From an uncultured Bacilli bacterium (lineage in GTDB: Bacteria; Bacillota_I; Bacilli_A; RFN20; CAG-449): a DNA stretch of 61,585 bases. The first letter of the stretch is position 1; each line of letters begins with the position of its first letter. Below, piece after piece: positions 9,319 through 19,185 of the stretch. Made by a program: the position numbers and the translations under genes. The stretch spans positions 113,841 through 175,425 of the forward strand of contig CALVKD010000001.1 in NCBI GenBank assembly GCA_944332525.1, in the 5' to 3' direction. A model generated the notes under the pieces. That model did not search any database. It saw nothing but the letters and a program-made list of their open reading frames with translations, and was not told the origin of the DNA.

Positions 9319-11070
9319 TTATTTTATTTTTTTCTTCTTTGAACACTTTTCTAAATATTTTTGCTTTTCTTCCTCATACGAAAGACCTTTTTTTTCGCAA
9401 CGAATTTTCAATTGCTTTAAATAGTCTTCCTCCTCTTCTCTTTCAATGCGTTCTTGATCGAGACGAGCCCTAGTATCCGGATCAATCCAAACTTGGCCTC
9501 GACTTTCAACAAGCAATTTTTTTCTTAATAAAATTTCTTCATTTTCCTTTTTTATATTTTTTTCGACTGTCAAAAAGAAAAGAACGATGATGATTAAAGT
9601 AGATGTTATAATTTCAATACCTATCATTGTAAAATTAAAGAAATTGACAATGCCTTCACTTTGATTTAATGCAATGGTAAAAGTGCCATCAGCATTTTCT
9701 TTGATTGTTTGAATTTGTCCTTGATAAGCATTTTCAATTGCCGCTAGATCTTCAAGACTTCCAGCCGATAAAGGAACTTTATAGCCAATAGCCGTTATTC
9801 CCATATTTAAAACCGCATTGGAAATCATCGGGAAGATAGTAAAGATTATAGTGTATAACGACATAGAAAAACCATCACAGCGGAATCCACTTCTCCATTC
9901 GACATGGTCGAGGACATCACTAAATAACGCTAATATTATATATACGCATGGAACTGAGCCAATATTCTTTATAAATTGTCCAATCAGCACTACTGTTAAC
10001 CTAATAACGTACTGATTTTGCTGTTCTTTCCAAATATAGGGAACACAAAAAGTAATAACTGAGCCAATCGCATATAAAATGAAACCAGATAAAATCAATG
10101 TTCTTTTACTCATTTTTTTCTGTAATGGACCAATAAATAAGAGTCCTACAGCCATTGGAATACCTCCGATTATATTTAGTAAAGTCATGGTAATTCCATC
10201 AGAATACTCTTTTCCGATGACCCAATTGCAGTAATAGTTCATTGAAGCATTTCTTAGGCAACTTCCAAGATAGAACAGAATAAAATACGCCATCATCAAA
10301 AGCCAATACCGATCCTTAAATACTGCCTTTATCTGTTTTTTTAGGGGAATTCTATCTTCCACTAGTCCGAGTAAAATATTTTCTTCAGTGATTCTTTCTT
10401 TTGTAAAATAATACTCTAACATCGTAAAAGGAAACGCTAAAATAGAGCAAATAGAAAATACTAAAATCCATAAATTTTGACTGACGCCGATATTACTCAT
10501 AATAAGCGAAGGAAATACAAATCCACCAATGACACCGGTCGTAAACATGCTTGACATATTGGTAAACGTTGATAAAGTCGCGCGTTTTTGTGAGTTTCTC
10601 GTTGAAAGGGGAATCATTAAATTATGAGCATTTGAATATATTGCAAACCCAAAGGCATAATATAAATTATATGATATAGCTATCCAAATTAATTTAGCTA
10701 CTTCAGGTATATTGCTCGGGATAAAAACTAAGCAAATTCCTGTTATAGCGAGGAGAATCGCACCTAATAATAAATACGGACGACCTTTCCCGCGACTTGT
10801 TCTCGTTCTTTCAATAATTATACCGAAAAGGAAATTGGTAATCGCTACAACGATTGCCGAGAAAAGCGGCATCAAATAAAGAAAAGTACCACTTATTCCT
10901 AACACATCAGTATAATATGTGTTCAAGTAAGACGAAAAGATTGCATTAAGCAAAAACGCTCCAGCTGGTCCTAAAAAATAACCAATTATCATCTCCTTTA
11001 ATCCAACCCTCGGAGATTTGATTTGTGAATTAAAGATTTTGTTAACAAGAAATTTCTTTTTATTATTCAT
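9319..11070 (-). CDS. GPH-type sugar:cation symporter (MFS)
   Basis: Membrane transporter of the glycoside-pentoside-hexuronide:cation family, 583 residues with about 12 hydrophobic segments. Seen: IGYFLGPAGAFLLNAIFSSYLNTYYTD at the N-terminus, typical of GPH carriers, and RTRTSRGKGRPYLL in the first cytoplasmic loop. An insertion of about 60 residues before the last membrane helix and a charged cytoplasmic tail of about 75 residues make it longer than the usual 450-500. Last gene of the GH2-GH78-hydrolase unit; its start overlaps the preceding gene by eight bases. Probably imports the oligosaccharide that those enzymes cut. Substrate and coupling ion (Na+ or H+) are not visible. Confidence 0.88.
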   Translation of the reverse strand: MNNKKKFLVNKIFNSQIKSPRVGLKEMIIGYFLGPAGAFLLNAIFSSYLNTYYTDVLGISGTFLYLMPLFSAIVVAITNFLFGIIIERTRTSRGKGRPYLLLGAILLAITGICLVFIPSNIPEVAKLIWIAISYNLYYAFGFAIYSNAHNLMIPLSTRNSQKRATLSTFTNMSSMFTTGVIGGFVFPSLIMSNIGVSQNLWILVFSICSILAFPFTMLEYYFTKERITEENILLGLVEDRIPLKKQIKAVFKDRYWLLMMAYFILFYLGSCLRNASMNYYCNWVIGKEYSDGITMTLLNIIGGIPMAVGLLFIGPLQKKMSKRTLILSGFILYAIGSVITFCVPYIWKEQQNQYVIRLTVVLIGQFIKNIGSVPCVYIILALFSDVLDHVEWRSGFRCDGFSMSLYTIIFTIFPMISNAVLNMGITAIGYKVPLSAGSLEDLAAIENAYQGQIQTIKENADGTFTIALNQSEGIVNFFNFTMIGIEIITSTLIIIVLFFLTVEKNIKKENEEILLRKKLLVESRGQVWIDPDTRARLDQERIEREEEEDYLKQLKIRCEKKGLSYEEEKQKYLEKCSKKKKIK

Positions 11071-11947
11071 CTTCTTGTTCTCCTAAAATAAACTTAGCAA
11101 ACTCTTCACTCATTTCTAAAGCAGCTTTTTGATGTGAATTTTTAGGTTTGATAAAATCATAAGAACGCAAATAAATTTCAACAAAGCCATGAATTTGGTT
11201 TATTTCTTTAACGATATTAAAAACATGATGCGAATTTAACCTTTTGGAGAATTTATAAACATCACATTTTAGAAGATCCTTTTCACAAGCAACCAAAAAG
11301 GTCGGAGGAAATTTAGATAATGTTTCATCAGATACATATAGAGGTGAGCATAACGGATTTCTCATCATTTCTCTGCTTCCACCAGCATATTTATACGAAT
11401 ACTGTTTCATTACCGCATAAGAAAAATTGTGATATTGTGATTCTCTTTTTTCTGGAGAGATGTAATTATCTAAGCATGGATAATCAAGAATTAATTTATT
11501 AATATGAAAAGAACATTTCTTCTCCAATGTAAAAATGGTTACAGCCGCTGAAAGATTAGCTCCAGCCGAGTGTCCCATTATAATAATTTTATTTCTATCA
11601 ATTTCCGGGTATTTATTTATTATATATTCAACTTGATCGATTATCTCATAAATTTGCGATGGGCAACTAGCTTTATACGAAAGCGAATAGTCTGCAGAGA
11701 TAACATGCATTTTGGTTAATTTATTAAGCAAGACAATGTAATGATCTTCATCAAGTGATGTTCCATAAGCAAATCCACCACCATGAATGTTGATTATAAG
11801 TCCACCTTCACCTTTTTGATAAAGAAGATTTAATCCGGATTTTTTATAGTAATCCTCTTCAAAATGCGATAATAAGTTTTTGCGCTTTTTTCTTTTAAAA
11901 CATTCGCTGTCTTTAAATTTAGCATCAAACAAACGATAGCATATCAT
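11063..11947 (-). CDS. alpha/beta hydrolase, acetyl-esterase-like (HSL type)
   Basis: Predicted carbohydrate or acyl esterase in the cytosol, 294 residues, no signal peptide. Oxyanion-hole motif HGGGFAYG near residue 55, nucleophile elbow GHSAGAN near 124, and a late histidine in NQIHGF as the probable charge-relay base; the acid is likely in the ACEKDLLKCD segment. Its start overlaps the previous hydrolase gene by four bases (ATGA). Two adjacent hydrolases of this type inside a glycosidase operon suggest removal of acetyl or other acyl groups from an imported oligosaccharide; that role is inference. Confidence 0.85.
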   Translation of the reverse strand: MICYRLFDAKFKDSECFKRKKRKNLLSHFEEDYYKKSGLNLLYQKGEGGLIINIHGGGFAYGTSLDEDHYIVLLNKLTKMHVISADYSLSYKASCPSQIYEIIDQVEYIINKYPEIDRNKIIIMGHSAGANLSAAVTIFTLEKKCSFHINKLILDYPCLDNYISPEKRESQYHNFSYAVMKQYSYKYAGGSREMMRNPLCSPLYVSDETLSKFPPTFLVACEKDLLKCDVYKFSKRLNSHHVFNIVKEINQIHGFVEIYLRSYDFIKPKNSHQKAALEMSEEFAKFILGEQEDE

Positions 11948-12834
11948 TGATTTATTATCTCCTTTAAAAACATATCTTCGCGATTATTAAGTTTTCTCGC
12001 ATTTTCTTCAATAATATTTAGATGGAAAACATGAGGGAGTTTCTTTTTCTTATCTTTGCAATATATGTACGTGTAATCGACATTTTTCTCATCAAAAACA
12101 TGCAAATCTTTTTCAATAGAAGAACGTAAAAAGTCTTTTTCAGCTGTCATTATTAAACAGTGCGGAAAGTGTTCATTCAAATATTTTAACGGATATAATC
12201 TCCCATCATTAGAATTTATACGTCCATAGTAATCCTTACTAATGCCATGCATCATCGAAAAAGGATTTTTGCCGTTATAAAATAAAGAAAAAGCTGGGCA
12301 ATTCATTATTATTGCTTTGATTTTTATTGCCATTTCTAATCTATCAAATAATTTACGATATTCTTCAGAAGATTGGCAAACACCATAAATGAAAGAAAGA
12401 TTTCCCCCAGCTGAATCTCCAACTAAAAAAGTATTATCTACGTCAAAATGATATTTATCGGCGTTTTCTTTAGCAAAAGAAACGACTTTGTCTAATTCAA
12501 TTAACGGAGTAGGAAACTTATATTTTGGAGCTAGATGATAAGAAAATGATATAACCGCATAACCAAAAGATGCTAGGAGCATAGCGTATCGCTGATAGAG
12601 ATTTTTATCGCCATAGACATAACCTCCCCCATGAACGTTAATAATCAACGGAATTTTTTTATTATTAATGACTTTCTTACCAATAAAAATATCTAACAAA
12701 TTATATTTATCACCATCTTTTACATAAGAAATATCGCGAAATGCTTCAACATCATCAGGTAATGGTATCTTTTTATCTCTCTTAGTATCACCGATATTCC
12801 AAGTAAAATTAATAAATTTTGACCAAAAAGACAT
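11944..12834 (-). CDS. alpha/beta hydrolase, acetyl-esterase-like (HSL type)
   Basis: A relative of the next gene, 296 residues, no signal peptide. Seen: HGGGYVYG near residue 69, nucleophile elbow GDSAGGN near 142, TAEKDFLR as the acid segment, and a late HVFHLN with the candidate catalytic histidine. AAAGGGG precedes the ATG. It sits 41 bases after the GH78 gene. The pair may be an old duplication that has diverged in substrate, judged by shared motifs and equal length; no alignment was run. Confidence 0.85.
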   Translation of the reverse strand: MSFWSKFINFTWNIGDTKRDKKIPLPDDVEAFRDISYVKDGDKYNLLDIFIGKKVINNKKIPLIINVHGGGYVYGDKNLYQRYAMLLASFGYAVISFSYHLAPKYKFPTPLIELDKVVSFAKENADKYHFDVDNTFLVGDSAGGNLSFIYGVCQSSEEYRKLFDRLEMAIKIKAIIMNCPAFSLFYNGKNPFSMMHGISKDYYGRINSNDGRLYPLKYLNEHFPHCLIMTAEKDFLRSSIEKDLHVFDEKNVDYTYIYCKDKKKKLPHVFHLNIIEENARKLNNREDMFLKEIINQ

Positions 12835-12875
12835 AATTATCCCCTTTTATAATTATTATTTATAGTTTTTTGCTT

Positions 12876-15428
12876 TTATAACAAACAAGTAAAATGATAT
12901 TTTCCGTATTCAACTTGATATTTTTTATTATCAGGCATCACTATCTCGCAATGAGTCATAAAAGGAACATCTACATCGATAGAGAATTCTTTGTCCACGA
13001 TTTTCCATTCAACAGAAATATTGCCGTATGGTGAAAGATGTTCACCTTTGCAAGATACAATATCTCCACCGAGAAGAGGTTTCACGCGAAAGCTTTTATA
13101 TCCTGGTTCTATCATCTCTAAGCCGAGTAAACGCTTATATAAGAAATCACCAACAGCTCCCGACGCATAATGGTTAAAAGAAATCATTCCACCGGTTCCA
13201 TCATCGGTAATAGTACACTCACCATTTTCATTTAGAGCATCCCATCTTTCCCAAATCGTAGTTCCTCCAGCAACGACTTCGTGAAGCCAAGAAGGACATT
13301 TTTTATTAAGAAGCATCTTAAACGCTGTCTCTACCTGTCCATGATCGGCTAATGCAAAAAGAATATATGGCGTACCCGGGAAGCCGGTGCCAATTTTGTA
13401 ATCATTCTTTTTAACGAGATTTGAAAGATTTTCTGCAGCTTTTAATTCTGTCTTATGATCAAACATTTCTAAATACAATGGCAGAACATAGGCTGTTTGA
13501 AACTCCTCAAGCATTTTACCATTGCCATCGGTTAATTTGCTTACATAGGCATCGGCAACTTTATTAGACAAACTTCCATAATATTTTTCATCATCTTTAT
13601 AACCGAGAATACTAGCAATCTTGCTCAAAAGCAGCGAGGTATTTCGCAATGATGCTGTCGCAGTCCATTTAGATCTTTTTTGCCATTCGCTCATTTTCTC
13701 TACATCTGGAGCAACCCAGTCACCGAAATGTAATAAGTGGAGAGTATTCCAAATATAGCGGTTTTTTCCAAATGAAAATAATCTGGCCCACCAAGCACAA
13801 GCATCTACATATTTTTTAATAACAGGATACATTATTTTCAAAAGTTTGATATTTCCTGTTGAAAGGTAATTATTATATGGGACTAAAACACAAGCATCAC
13901 CCCAAAAATCGGTCGCTATAACCGGCATTGTCAAAGGAAAACCAAATCCTGCAGAAGGAATAGTATTTGGTAATCCCCCACCCTTTCCTTGTTCAACTTT
14001 CATGTCATTTAACCATTTCTCAAAGAAATTGGTCATCTCAAAATTATAACAAGCAACAGGAGAAAAGACTGCGATATCGCCTGTCCATCCCATTCTTTCA
14101 TCGCGCTGCGGGCAATCGGTTGGAATATCCATCAAATTTGATCTAGCTGACCAAAGAATATTTTGATTTAATCTATTTAATAATTTATCAGAGCATTCAA
14201 ACGAACCAATTTCTTTTAAATTTGAATATAACACCAAAGCAGATACTTCAACATCATAAGCAGGAATTCCTTCAATGGATACATAACGAAAACCCATATA
14301 TGTTAGAGTTGGTGAATAAATTTGCTCACCATCATGGCAAATATAGGTCGCAGCTGCTTTTGCCGAGCGTAAAAATGCTAAATTTAGTTCACCATCGCGA
14401 TTTAAAATTTCTGCGTGGCGAACAATAATTTTCTGCCCGCTTTTGGCATTTTTAATTTTTAAGCGAACAACACCGGCAAAATTTTGTCCAAAATCATAAA
14501 TTTGGGTTCCATTTTTTGAAACAAAAAATTTTTCAGGTACTTTTTCGCCGTGAGAAATTATTCCAACACCATAATCGCCAATTAATTTTGGACTATAACG
14601 CGGTGAAAAAAACTCAGCCTTATGATAACTCAAGCTACCAAATGATTTTCTACCATCAAAAGTTTCACCATCATAGATATCAGCCATCGTCATCATTCCG
14701 TCCATAGTTACATCAAATGTATTATCAGACGGAATTAACTCTTTACTACCATCATCGTACTCAATATATAATTCAAACAATAAAGCTTGCTTATCACTTG
14801 CTAGGCGATTTGAACGCGACATAACAAATGATCCAACAGCCCAGCCACCAGACACGATAATGTTAATCATATCATTACCAGTCAAGAATTTAGTTACATC
14901 ATATGTTTGGTATTGTAAATACGTTTTATATGATGTGTATCCCGGAGCTAAGTAACGATTTCCAACTTTGTTATTATTGATATATAGATTATAAGCACCC
15001 CAAGCTGTCATATAAATTCTCGCACGCTCAATTTTCTTTTCGCTATTAAAGAATTTTCTAAAAGTCATTGGACGTGGAGAAACTTTTTTTTCACTAAAAA
15101 CATATGTTCCATCGCTAATCCATTTGGCTATGAAAGGTGTATCTAATTTCGTAGTTTCAAAAACTATTGATGATGAAGCAGTATCGCCATCAGATAATTT
15201 AACTATTATTTCTGCAGTATATTCTTTGCAAGGCTGTAATTTTTCTCCAGTATAAGTAATGGAGATAGGACTAGTTGATATATCAATATGATTATTTAAT
15301 TTTAATGTAACTTCTTTTATTTTTAAATCTAGTTTTTCAACATCAAGATTAAATGTAAACGTCGGGTTTGCTTTATCGATAAAACTATGTTGTTCTCTAC
15401 CTTCGACTAAAAGATTTCGAATTTGCAT
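12876..15428 (-). CDS. alpha-L-rhamnosidase, GH78
   Basis: Releases terminal alpha-L-rhamnose by inversion. 850 residues without signal peptide, so cytosolic. Order: N-terminal beta domain, a carbohydrate-binding-like beta domain (about 95-260, including the AWGAYNLYINNNKVGNRYLAPG region), the Bac_rhamnosid segment, and an (alpha/alpha)6 barrel from about 420. The catalytic region DCPQRDERMGWTGD near residue 440 is diagnostic; its glutamate is the general acid. The C-terminus is a beta-sandwich. AGGTGGAGGG lies before the ATG. It starts two bases after GH2, so the two are cotranscribed. Confidence 0.93.
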   Translation of the reverse strand: MQIRNLLVEGREQHSFIDKANPTFTFNLDVEKLDLKIKEVTLKLNNHIDISTSPISITYTGEKLQPCKEYTAEIIVKLSDGDTASSSIVFETTKLDTPFIAKWISDGTYVFSEKKVSPRPMTFRKFFNSEKKIERARIYMTAWGAYNLYINNNKVGNRYLAPGYTSYKTYLQYQTYDVTKFLTGNDMINIIVSGGWAVGSFVMSRSNRLASDKQALLFELYIEYDDGSKELIPSDNTFDVTMDGMMTMADIYDGETFDGRKSFGSLSYHKAEFFSPRYSPKLIGDYGVGIISHGEKVPEKFFVSKNGTQIYDFGQNFAGVVRLKIKNAKSGQKIIVRHAEILNRDGELNLAFLRSAKAAATYICHDGEQIYSPTLTYMGFRYVSIEGIPAYDVEVSALVLYSNLKEIGSFECSDKLLNRLNQNILWSARSNLMDIPTDCPQRDERMGWTGDIAVFSPVACYNFEMTNFFEKWLNDMKVEQGKGGGLPNTIPSAGFGFPLTMPVIATDFWGDACVLVPYNNYLSTGNIKLLKIMYPVIKKYVDACAWWARLFSFGKNRYIWNTLHLLHFGDWVAPDVEKMSEWQKRSKWTATASLRNTSLLLSKIASILGYKDDEKYYGSLSNKVADAYVSKLTDGNGKMLEEFQTAYVLPLYLEMFDHKTELKAAENLSNLVKKNDYKIGTGFPGTPYILFALADHGQVETAFKMLLNKKCPSWLHEVVAGGTTIWERWDALNENGECTITDDGTGGMISFNHYASGAVGDFLYKRLLGLEMIEPGYKSFRVKPLLGGDIVSCKGEHLSPYGNISVEWKIVDKEFSIDVDVPFMTHCEIVMPDNKKYQVEYGKYHFTCLL

Positions 15429-15430
15429 AT

Positions 15431-17809
15431 TTATCCCTCCACCTTAATAATTACATCAATTGTTCCATATTTGTTGGAGCTAGCTGTAAACGAAATATCA
15501 CCTTTTCCATCAGGTCTAAATATAGCAATTGCTTCACCGAGATAAGTATCAGTTTTAGTATCTTTATAACCGATAGGATTATATGAACATGCATTAGCTA
15601 ATCCTTCTAACGTAGCATTTTTTACATTAGATATTTCAATAATATCTCTTGCTAATGGGTTATAAATACCATCACTATCGGCATATTTAAATCTTACATA
15701 AGCTAATCCATCTTTACGTATCGTTTCAAGCTCCGGATATGCTCTTAATTTAATATCACTATCCGCGGTTTTTAATGTAGTTTCACCTAATTTTCTATTA
15801 TCTTTATCATATGCGATAGCTTTTAACGTACCTTTTTGATAATTTACTGTAAATTGAACAATACAGTTTTTCTTATTTCTCTTCTTTCTTTGTAAAAGTT
15901 TATCATTGAGATATAATTCAGCGTATTCACCATTGGTATAGACTTCAACAACTGTCTTTTTTCCCTCATATCCCGGGAATGTCCAAGAATCAATTGTTTC
16001 ATTCATTTTCCAAGAAGATGGTGAGTGCTTGTCTTTAAAGTAATGGACAGGTATTACGGCTATTTCAATTGGCGATAAATTAAAAGCAACCTTGGTGTAT
16101 AACGCTTCTCCTAATTCTTTACCGGTTATATCAACTCTACCTGAGCCAGCTGTTAACCAGCCAACATTATGTTCAAATTCTTTACAATGGTCTTTATGTG
16201 TCCATGAACCAATACCGACTTCACCAATATAATCCATACCAGCCCAAACAAAATCACCGATGAGACGAGGATTCTTTTCAGCTAACTTCATGAAATGGTA
16301 GGCATCGCTACAAAATGTTTCGGATCCTAAAATTAAGCGATGAGGATATTTTTTGAGGTCATGTTTATATCTTTTGATTCCATAATTATAACCAGCGATA
16401 TCCATGTTAGCAAACGCTCCACGAGTTTTATAGTCGCAAAGGAAAAGCCAAGCACCGGTTTTCATCGCTTCTGCTCCCAATAACCCGGCGAGATTATTAA
16501 AGAATTCCGATCCAACCTTCTTTCTCTTCTTTTCCGTTGCAGTCTTATTTTTTTCTGCTTTTTTATCAGAATATACTCCAAATCCCATTGAGAAAAGTAA
16601 ATTAAAGAAAATATTAATTCCACAAGTAACTGGTCGGGTATCATCTAGTGAATGGATATATTCTGTCATCTCTTTAGTTAAAGCGATACCTTTTTTTTGA
16701 CCCGTTTCTGCTACTTCATTACCGGTTGAATACATAACAACACTTGGGTGATTATAATCTTTTTCGACCATATCATAAATATCTTTTTCATGCCATTCCT
16801 CAAAGTAGTCGACATAATCGTGGGCTGTTTTATGAATATACCAGCAATCAACTAATTCGTCTAGCATCATCATACCTAGTTCATCACAAGCGTTTAATAA
16901 AGACTTTGAACAAGGGTTATGAGCTGACCGTAACGCATTATATCCTACGTCTTTTAATATTTTCACTCTTCTGCGATCAGCGGATTCATCACTTATAGCA
17001 CCGAGAGGTCCATTATCATGATGGATACATGCGCCTCTAATTAAAACGTTTTTACCATTAATTTTGAAACCTTCATCATTCCACGAAACTTGACGAATAC
17101 CAAATTTCTCATATACGATATCTTTATTAAATTCAACTTTGCAAGTATATAATTTTGGATTATCAACATCCCATAATTTTGCATCTTCAAGTTTCAAAGC
17201 AATTGCTGTTTCGTCAGTTGCTTTTTTTGATTTTATGGCAATTTTTTTATCACCATCAAGAATAGTCACTGTTAACGATCCCGTTCCAATAGTTTTGACT
17301 TTGACTTCAATTTCAGGAGGATTAATTCCTAATGTTTTTATTTTAACTCCATTGACTTCAATATGATTAGCAATATCAAAACTATATAGGTAAACTGGAC
17401 GATATATTCCAGAACCAGAATACCAACGAGAATTCGGCTGATCTGCATTATGCGCGATGACTTTTATCTCATTTGTTTGACCATATTTGACATGTTTTGT
17501 AATATCGACAAAGAAATCTGTATACCCGTATGGTCTAAAATAAACTTTTTCACCATTAATATATATTTCTGCATTATGATAGATACCTTCAAATTCTAAA
17601 ACATATCCTTTGCTCGTATCAGAAGAGATAGCAATCTCTTTTTTATATTCATAATCATACCCCTCAAAGTAACCAGTATTAATTCCTCCAAGTGATGATT
17701 GAACTCTTTTTTCATAAATCATTGCATCATGAGGTATATTAATGAGCCTTTCTTCACTATCGTTAACGCGTTTGAAAAGCCAGCCCTTATTTAAGCAAAT
17801 TTTCTCCAT
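15431..17809 (-). CDS. GH2 beta-glycosidase (beta-galactosidase/glucuronidase type)
   Basis: Retaining exo-beta-glycosidase, 792 residues, cytosolic (no signal peptide). Order: jelly-roll sugar-binding domain (1-160, with SGIYRPVYLYS), immunoglobulin-like domain (160-265), TIM barrel (265-560), then further beta domains to the end. The acid/base glutamate lies in STGNEVAETG near residue 362 and the nucleophile glutamate in ILGSETF near 497. GACIHHDNGPLG and DFVWAGMDYIGE are typical of the family. The exact glycone is not settled by sequence. First gene of the five-gene unit, divergent from the DeoR-type regulator. TAGGAG precedes the ATG. Confidence 0.92.
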   Translation of the reverse strand: MEKICLNKGWLFKRVNDSEERLINIPHDAMIYEKRVQSSLGGINTGYFEGYDYEYKKEIAISSDTSKGYVLEFEGIYHNAEIYINGEKVYFRPYGYTDFFVDITKHVKYGQTNEIKVIAHNADQPNSRWYSGSGIYRPVYLYSFDIANHIEVNGVKIKTLGINPPEIEVKVKTIGTGSLTVTILDGDKKIAIKSKKATDETAIALKLEDAKLWDVDNPKLYTCKVEFNKDIVYEKFGIRQVSWNDEGFKINGKNVLIRGACIHHDNGPLGAISDESADRRRVKILKDVGYNALRSAHNPCSKSLLNACDELGMMMLDELVDCWYIHKTAHDYVDYFEEWHEKDIYDMVEKDYNHPSVVMYSTGNEVAETGQKKGIALTKEMTEYIHSLDDTRPVTCGINIFFNLLFSMGFGVYSDKKAEKNKTATEKKRKKVGSEFFNNLAGLLGAEAMKTGAWLFLCDYKTRGAFANMDIAGYNYGIKRYKHDLKKYPHRLILGSETFCSDAYHFMKLAEKNPRLIGDFVWAGMDYIGEVGIGSWTHKDHCKEFEHNVGWLTAGSGRVDITGKELGEALYTKVAFNLSPIEIAVIPVHYFKDKHSPSSWKMNETIDSWTFPGYEGKKTVVEVYTNGEYAELYLNDKLLQRKKRNKKNCIVQFTVNYQKGTLKAIAYDKDNRKLGETTLKTADSDIKLRAYPELETIRKDGLAYVRFKYADSDGIYNPLARDIIEISNVKNATLEGLANACSYNPIGYKDTKTDTYLGEAIAIFRPDGKGDISFTASSNKYGTIDVIIKVEG

Positions 17810-17955
17810 AATTTCTCCTAAGTAATCAAATTCTATTCATTATTATCCATAATGATTATATCATGAAAACTCTTACATCGCCAAATGATATGCGGAAGTT
17901 GAATAATGCATTAAATTTTGTTATTATTTTTGCATAAATAAGCAGGTTTAAGCAT
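17810..17955. promoter_or_regulatory. divergent control region between GH2 operon and DeoR-type gene
   Basis: This 146-base gap must hold both promoters. Two symmetric elements stand out: CATTAT/ATAATG arms around five bases at 17838-17854, and the palindrome TAATGCATTA at 17904-17913. Either could bind the adjacent DeoR-type regulator. The assignment is inference from position and symmetry only. Confidence 0.4.
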
Positions 17956-18720
17956 ATGTACTCAATTGAAAGGCAAAATAAAATATTAGAAATATTAAAA
18001 GAAAAGAAGACGGTTTCAATCGAAAAACTATCTTCTATTCTTTACACATCATCATCAACAGTTAGAAGAGACTTAAACAAATTAGAGCAACGTGGTCTCG
18101 TTGTTAGAACTTTTGGAGGGGTTATTTTAAACTCTAATCCAAGTAATAAAGAAGTCCCTCTTTTATTAAGAGAATCACAAAATATTATTACAAAACGTTC
18201 TCTATGTCAAAGAGCAACAAGATTATTGAAGGACAACTGCACAATTTATTTTGATTCTTCTTCAACAACTTTGCAAATCGCTCAGTTTCTCAATGATTTT
18301 GAAAATTTAGTAATAGTTACTAACGGATTGAGCATTGCTAACGAAATTATTTCTACGACTAAGCATGAAGTATATTTGCCATGTGGGAAAATTGATTCTT
18401 CAACCACATCAATTTTAGGTCCACTTGCTTTTGAAGACATTTCATCATTTCACTTTTCATACACCATCATTTCTTGTGCTGCTATCGATTTAAATTTTGG
18501 AATATCCGAAACTTCTTTAGAGCAAGCAGAAATAAAAAGAATTGCTTGTCAAAACGCTGATAAAGTTATTTTATTGGTTGATTCATCAAAATTTAATAAA
18601 AAATCTAATTTTAAAAATAATATCTTAAGTCAAATTGATTATGTCGTAACAAACGGTGATATAGATTCAGCATATGATAATTTTTTTCAAAAACATGATA
18701 TAAAAGTTTTTAAAGTCTAA
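17956..18720 (+). CDS. DeoR-family transcriptional regulator
   Basis: Sugar-phosphate-responsive regulator, usually a repressor, 254 residues (normal length). N-terminal winged helix with KTVSIEKLSSILYTSSSTVRRDLNKLEQRGLV (residues about 18-50), then a DeoRC effector domain (about 75-235) of isomerase fold, including IYFDSSSTTLQIAQFL and VTNGLSIANEI. It is divergent from the GH2-GH78-hydrolase-transporter unit, so it most likely controls that unit in response to a phosphorylated breakdown product. The ribosome site is weak (AGG at about -13). A strong bidirectional terminator follows. Confidence 0.92.
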   Translation: MYSIERQNKILEILKEKKTVSIEKLSSILYTSSSTVRRDLNKLEQRGLVVRTFGGVILNSNPSNKEVPLLLRESQNIITKRSLCQRATRLLKDNCTIYFDSSSTTLQIAQFLNDFENLVIVTNGLSIANEIISTTKHEVYLPCGKIDSSTTSILGPLAFEDISSFHFSYTIISCAAIDLNFGISETSLEQAEIKRIACQNADKVILLVDSSKFNKKSNFKNNILSQIDYVVTNGDIDSAYDNFFQKHDIKVFKV

Positions 18721-18748
18721 TATTCATTTTAATTTATTGCATAAAAAA

Positions 18749-18780
18749 AGAGGATTGAAGTTCAATCCTCTAATTTTTTT
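18749..18780. terminator. bidirectional terminator
   Basis: Near-perfect inverted repeat AGAGGATTGAA/TTCAATCCTCT at 18749-18771 with T7 on the plus side and A7 on the other. It sits between the converging DeoR-type gene and the GH3-linked membrane gene. Confidence 0.85.
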
Positions 18781-18781
18781 A

Positions 18782-19180
18782 TTACTTTTGTAAATCAAAC
18801 CAAGGAGCAACAATATTTGCGATTGCTGCGACACCACCGAATCCTAACGAAAGGAAGAATGGAGTCATGATGCTCATTGGATCAAGACCTGCAATACACC
18901 ATCCAATTTGATCAATTTGTCCGCCAAATAAACTAGTAAGAACATTGCATATCGACCAAACAGCAACGATAATTGGAAGGTAATTCATATATTTGTTATG
19001 AATAAACAAACCGGCAACAATGATGATTGCTTGAACGATAATTAACAATACTCCGGAAGCAGTGACGCTTGAGACAGCATATTGTGTTCCTGAATAGATA
19101 GAAACCCAAATTATACTTAAAATCAAGGTAACTAATAAGATGTAGGTTGAAACACCAATTCTTTTAAAATCTAACTTCAT
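18782..19180 (-). CDS. small four-helix membrane protein after GH3
   Basis: Not recognised. 132 residues with four hydrophobic segments (about 11-30, 38-60, 66-85 and 100-125), so an integral membrane protein with short loops. No catalytic motif is seen. It begins five bases after the GH3 stop, so the two are cotranscribed and probably cotranslated. Because the GH3 protein ends in a membrane helix, this protein could be its partner or a fragment of its membrane assembly; that is inference. It could also be an unrelated small membrane protein. Confidence 0.7.
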   Translation of the reverse strand: MKLDFKRIGVSTYILLVTLILSIIWVSIYSGTQYAVSSVTASGVLLIIVQAIIIVAGLFIHNKYMNYLPIIVAVWSICNVLTSLFGGQIDQIGWCIAGLDPMSIMTPFFLSLGFGGVAAIANIVAPWFDLQK

Positions 19181-19185
19181 TTTAC

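Noticed and set aside
14222-14428. Plus-strand ORF inside the GH78 gene, and similar ORFs inside valS, GH2, GH3, ileS, atpA and atpD
   Set aside because: They are opposite-strand shadows of well-supported genes, with biased composition, no ribosome sites and no recognisable domains.
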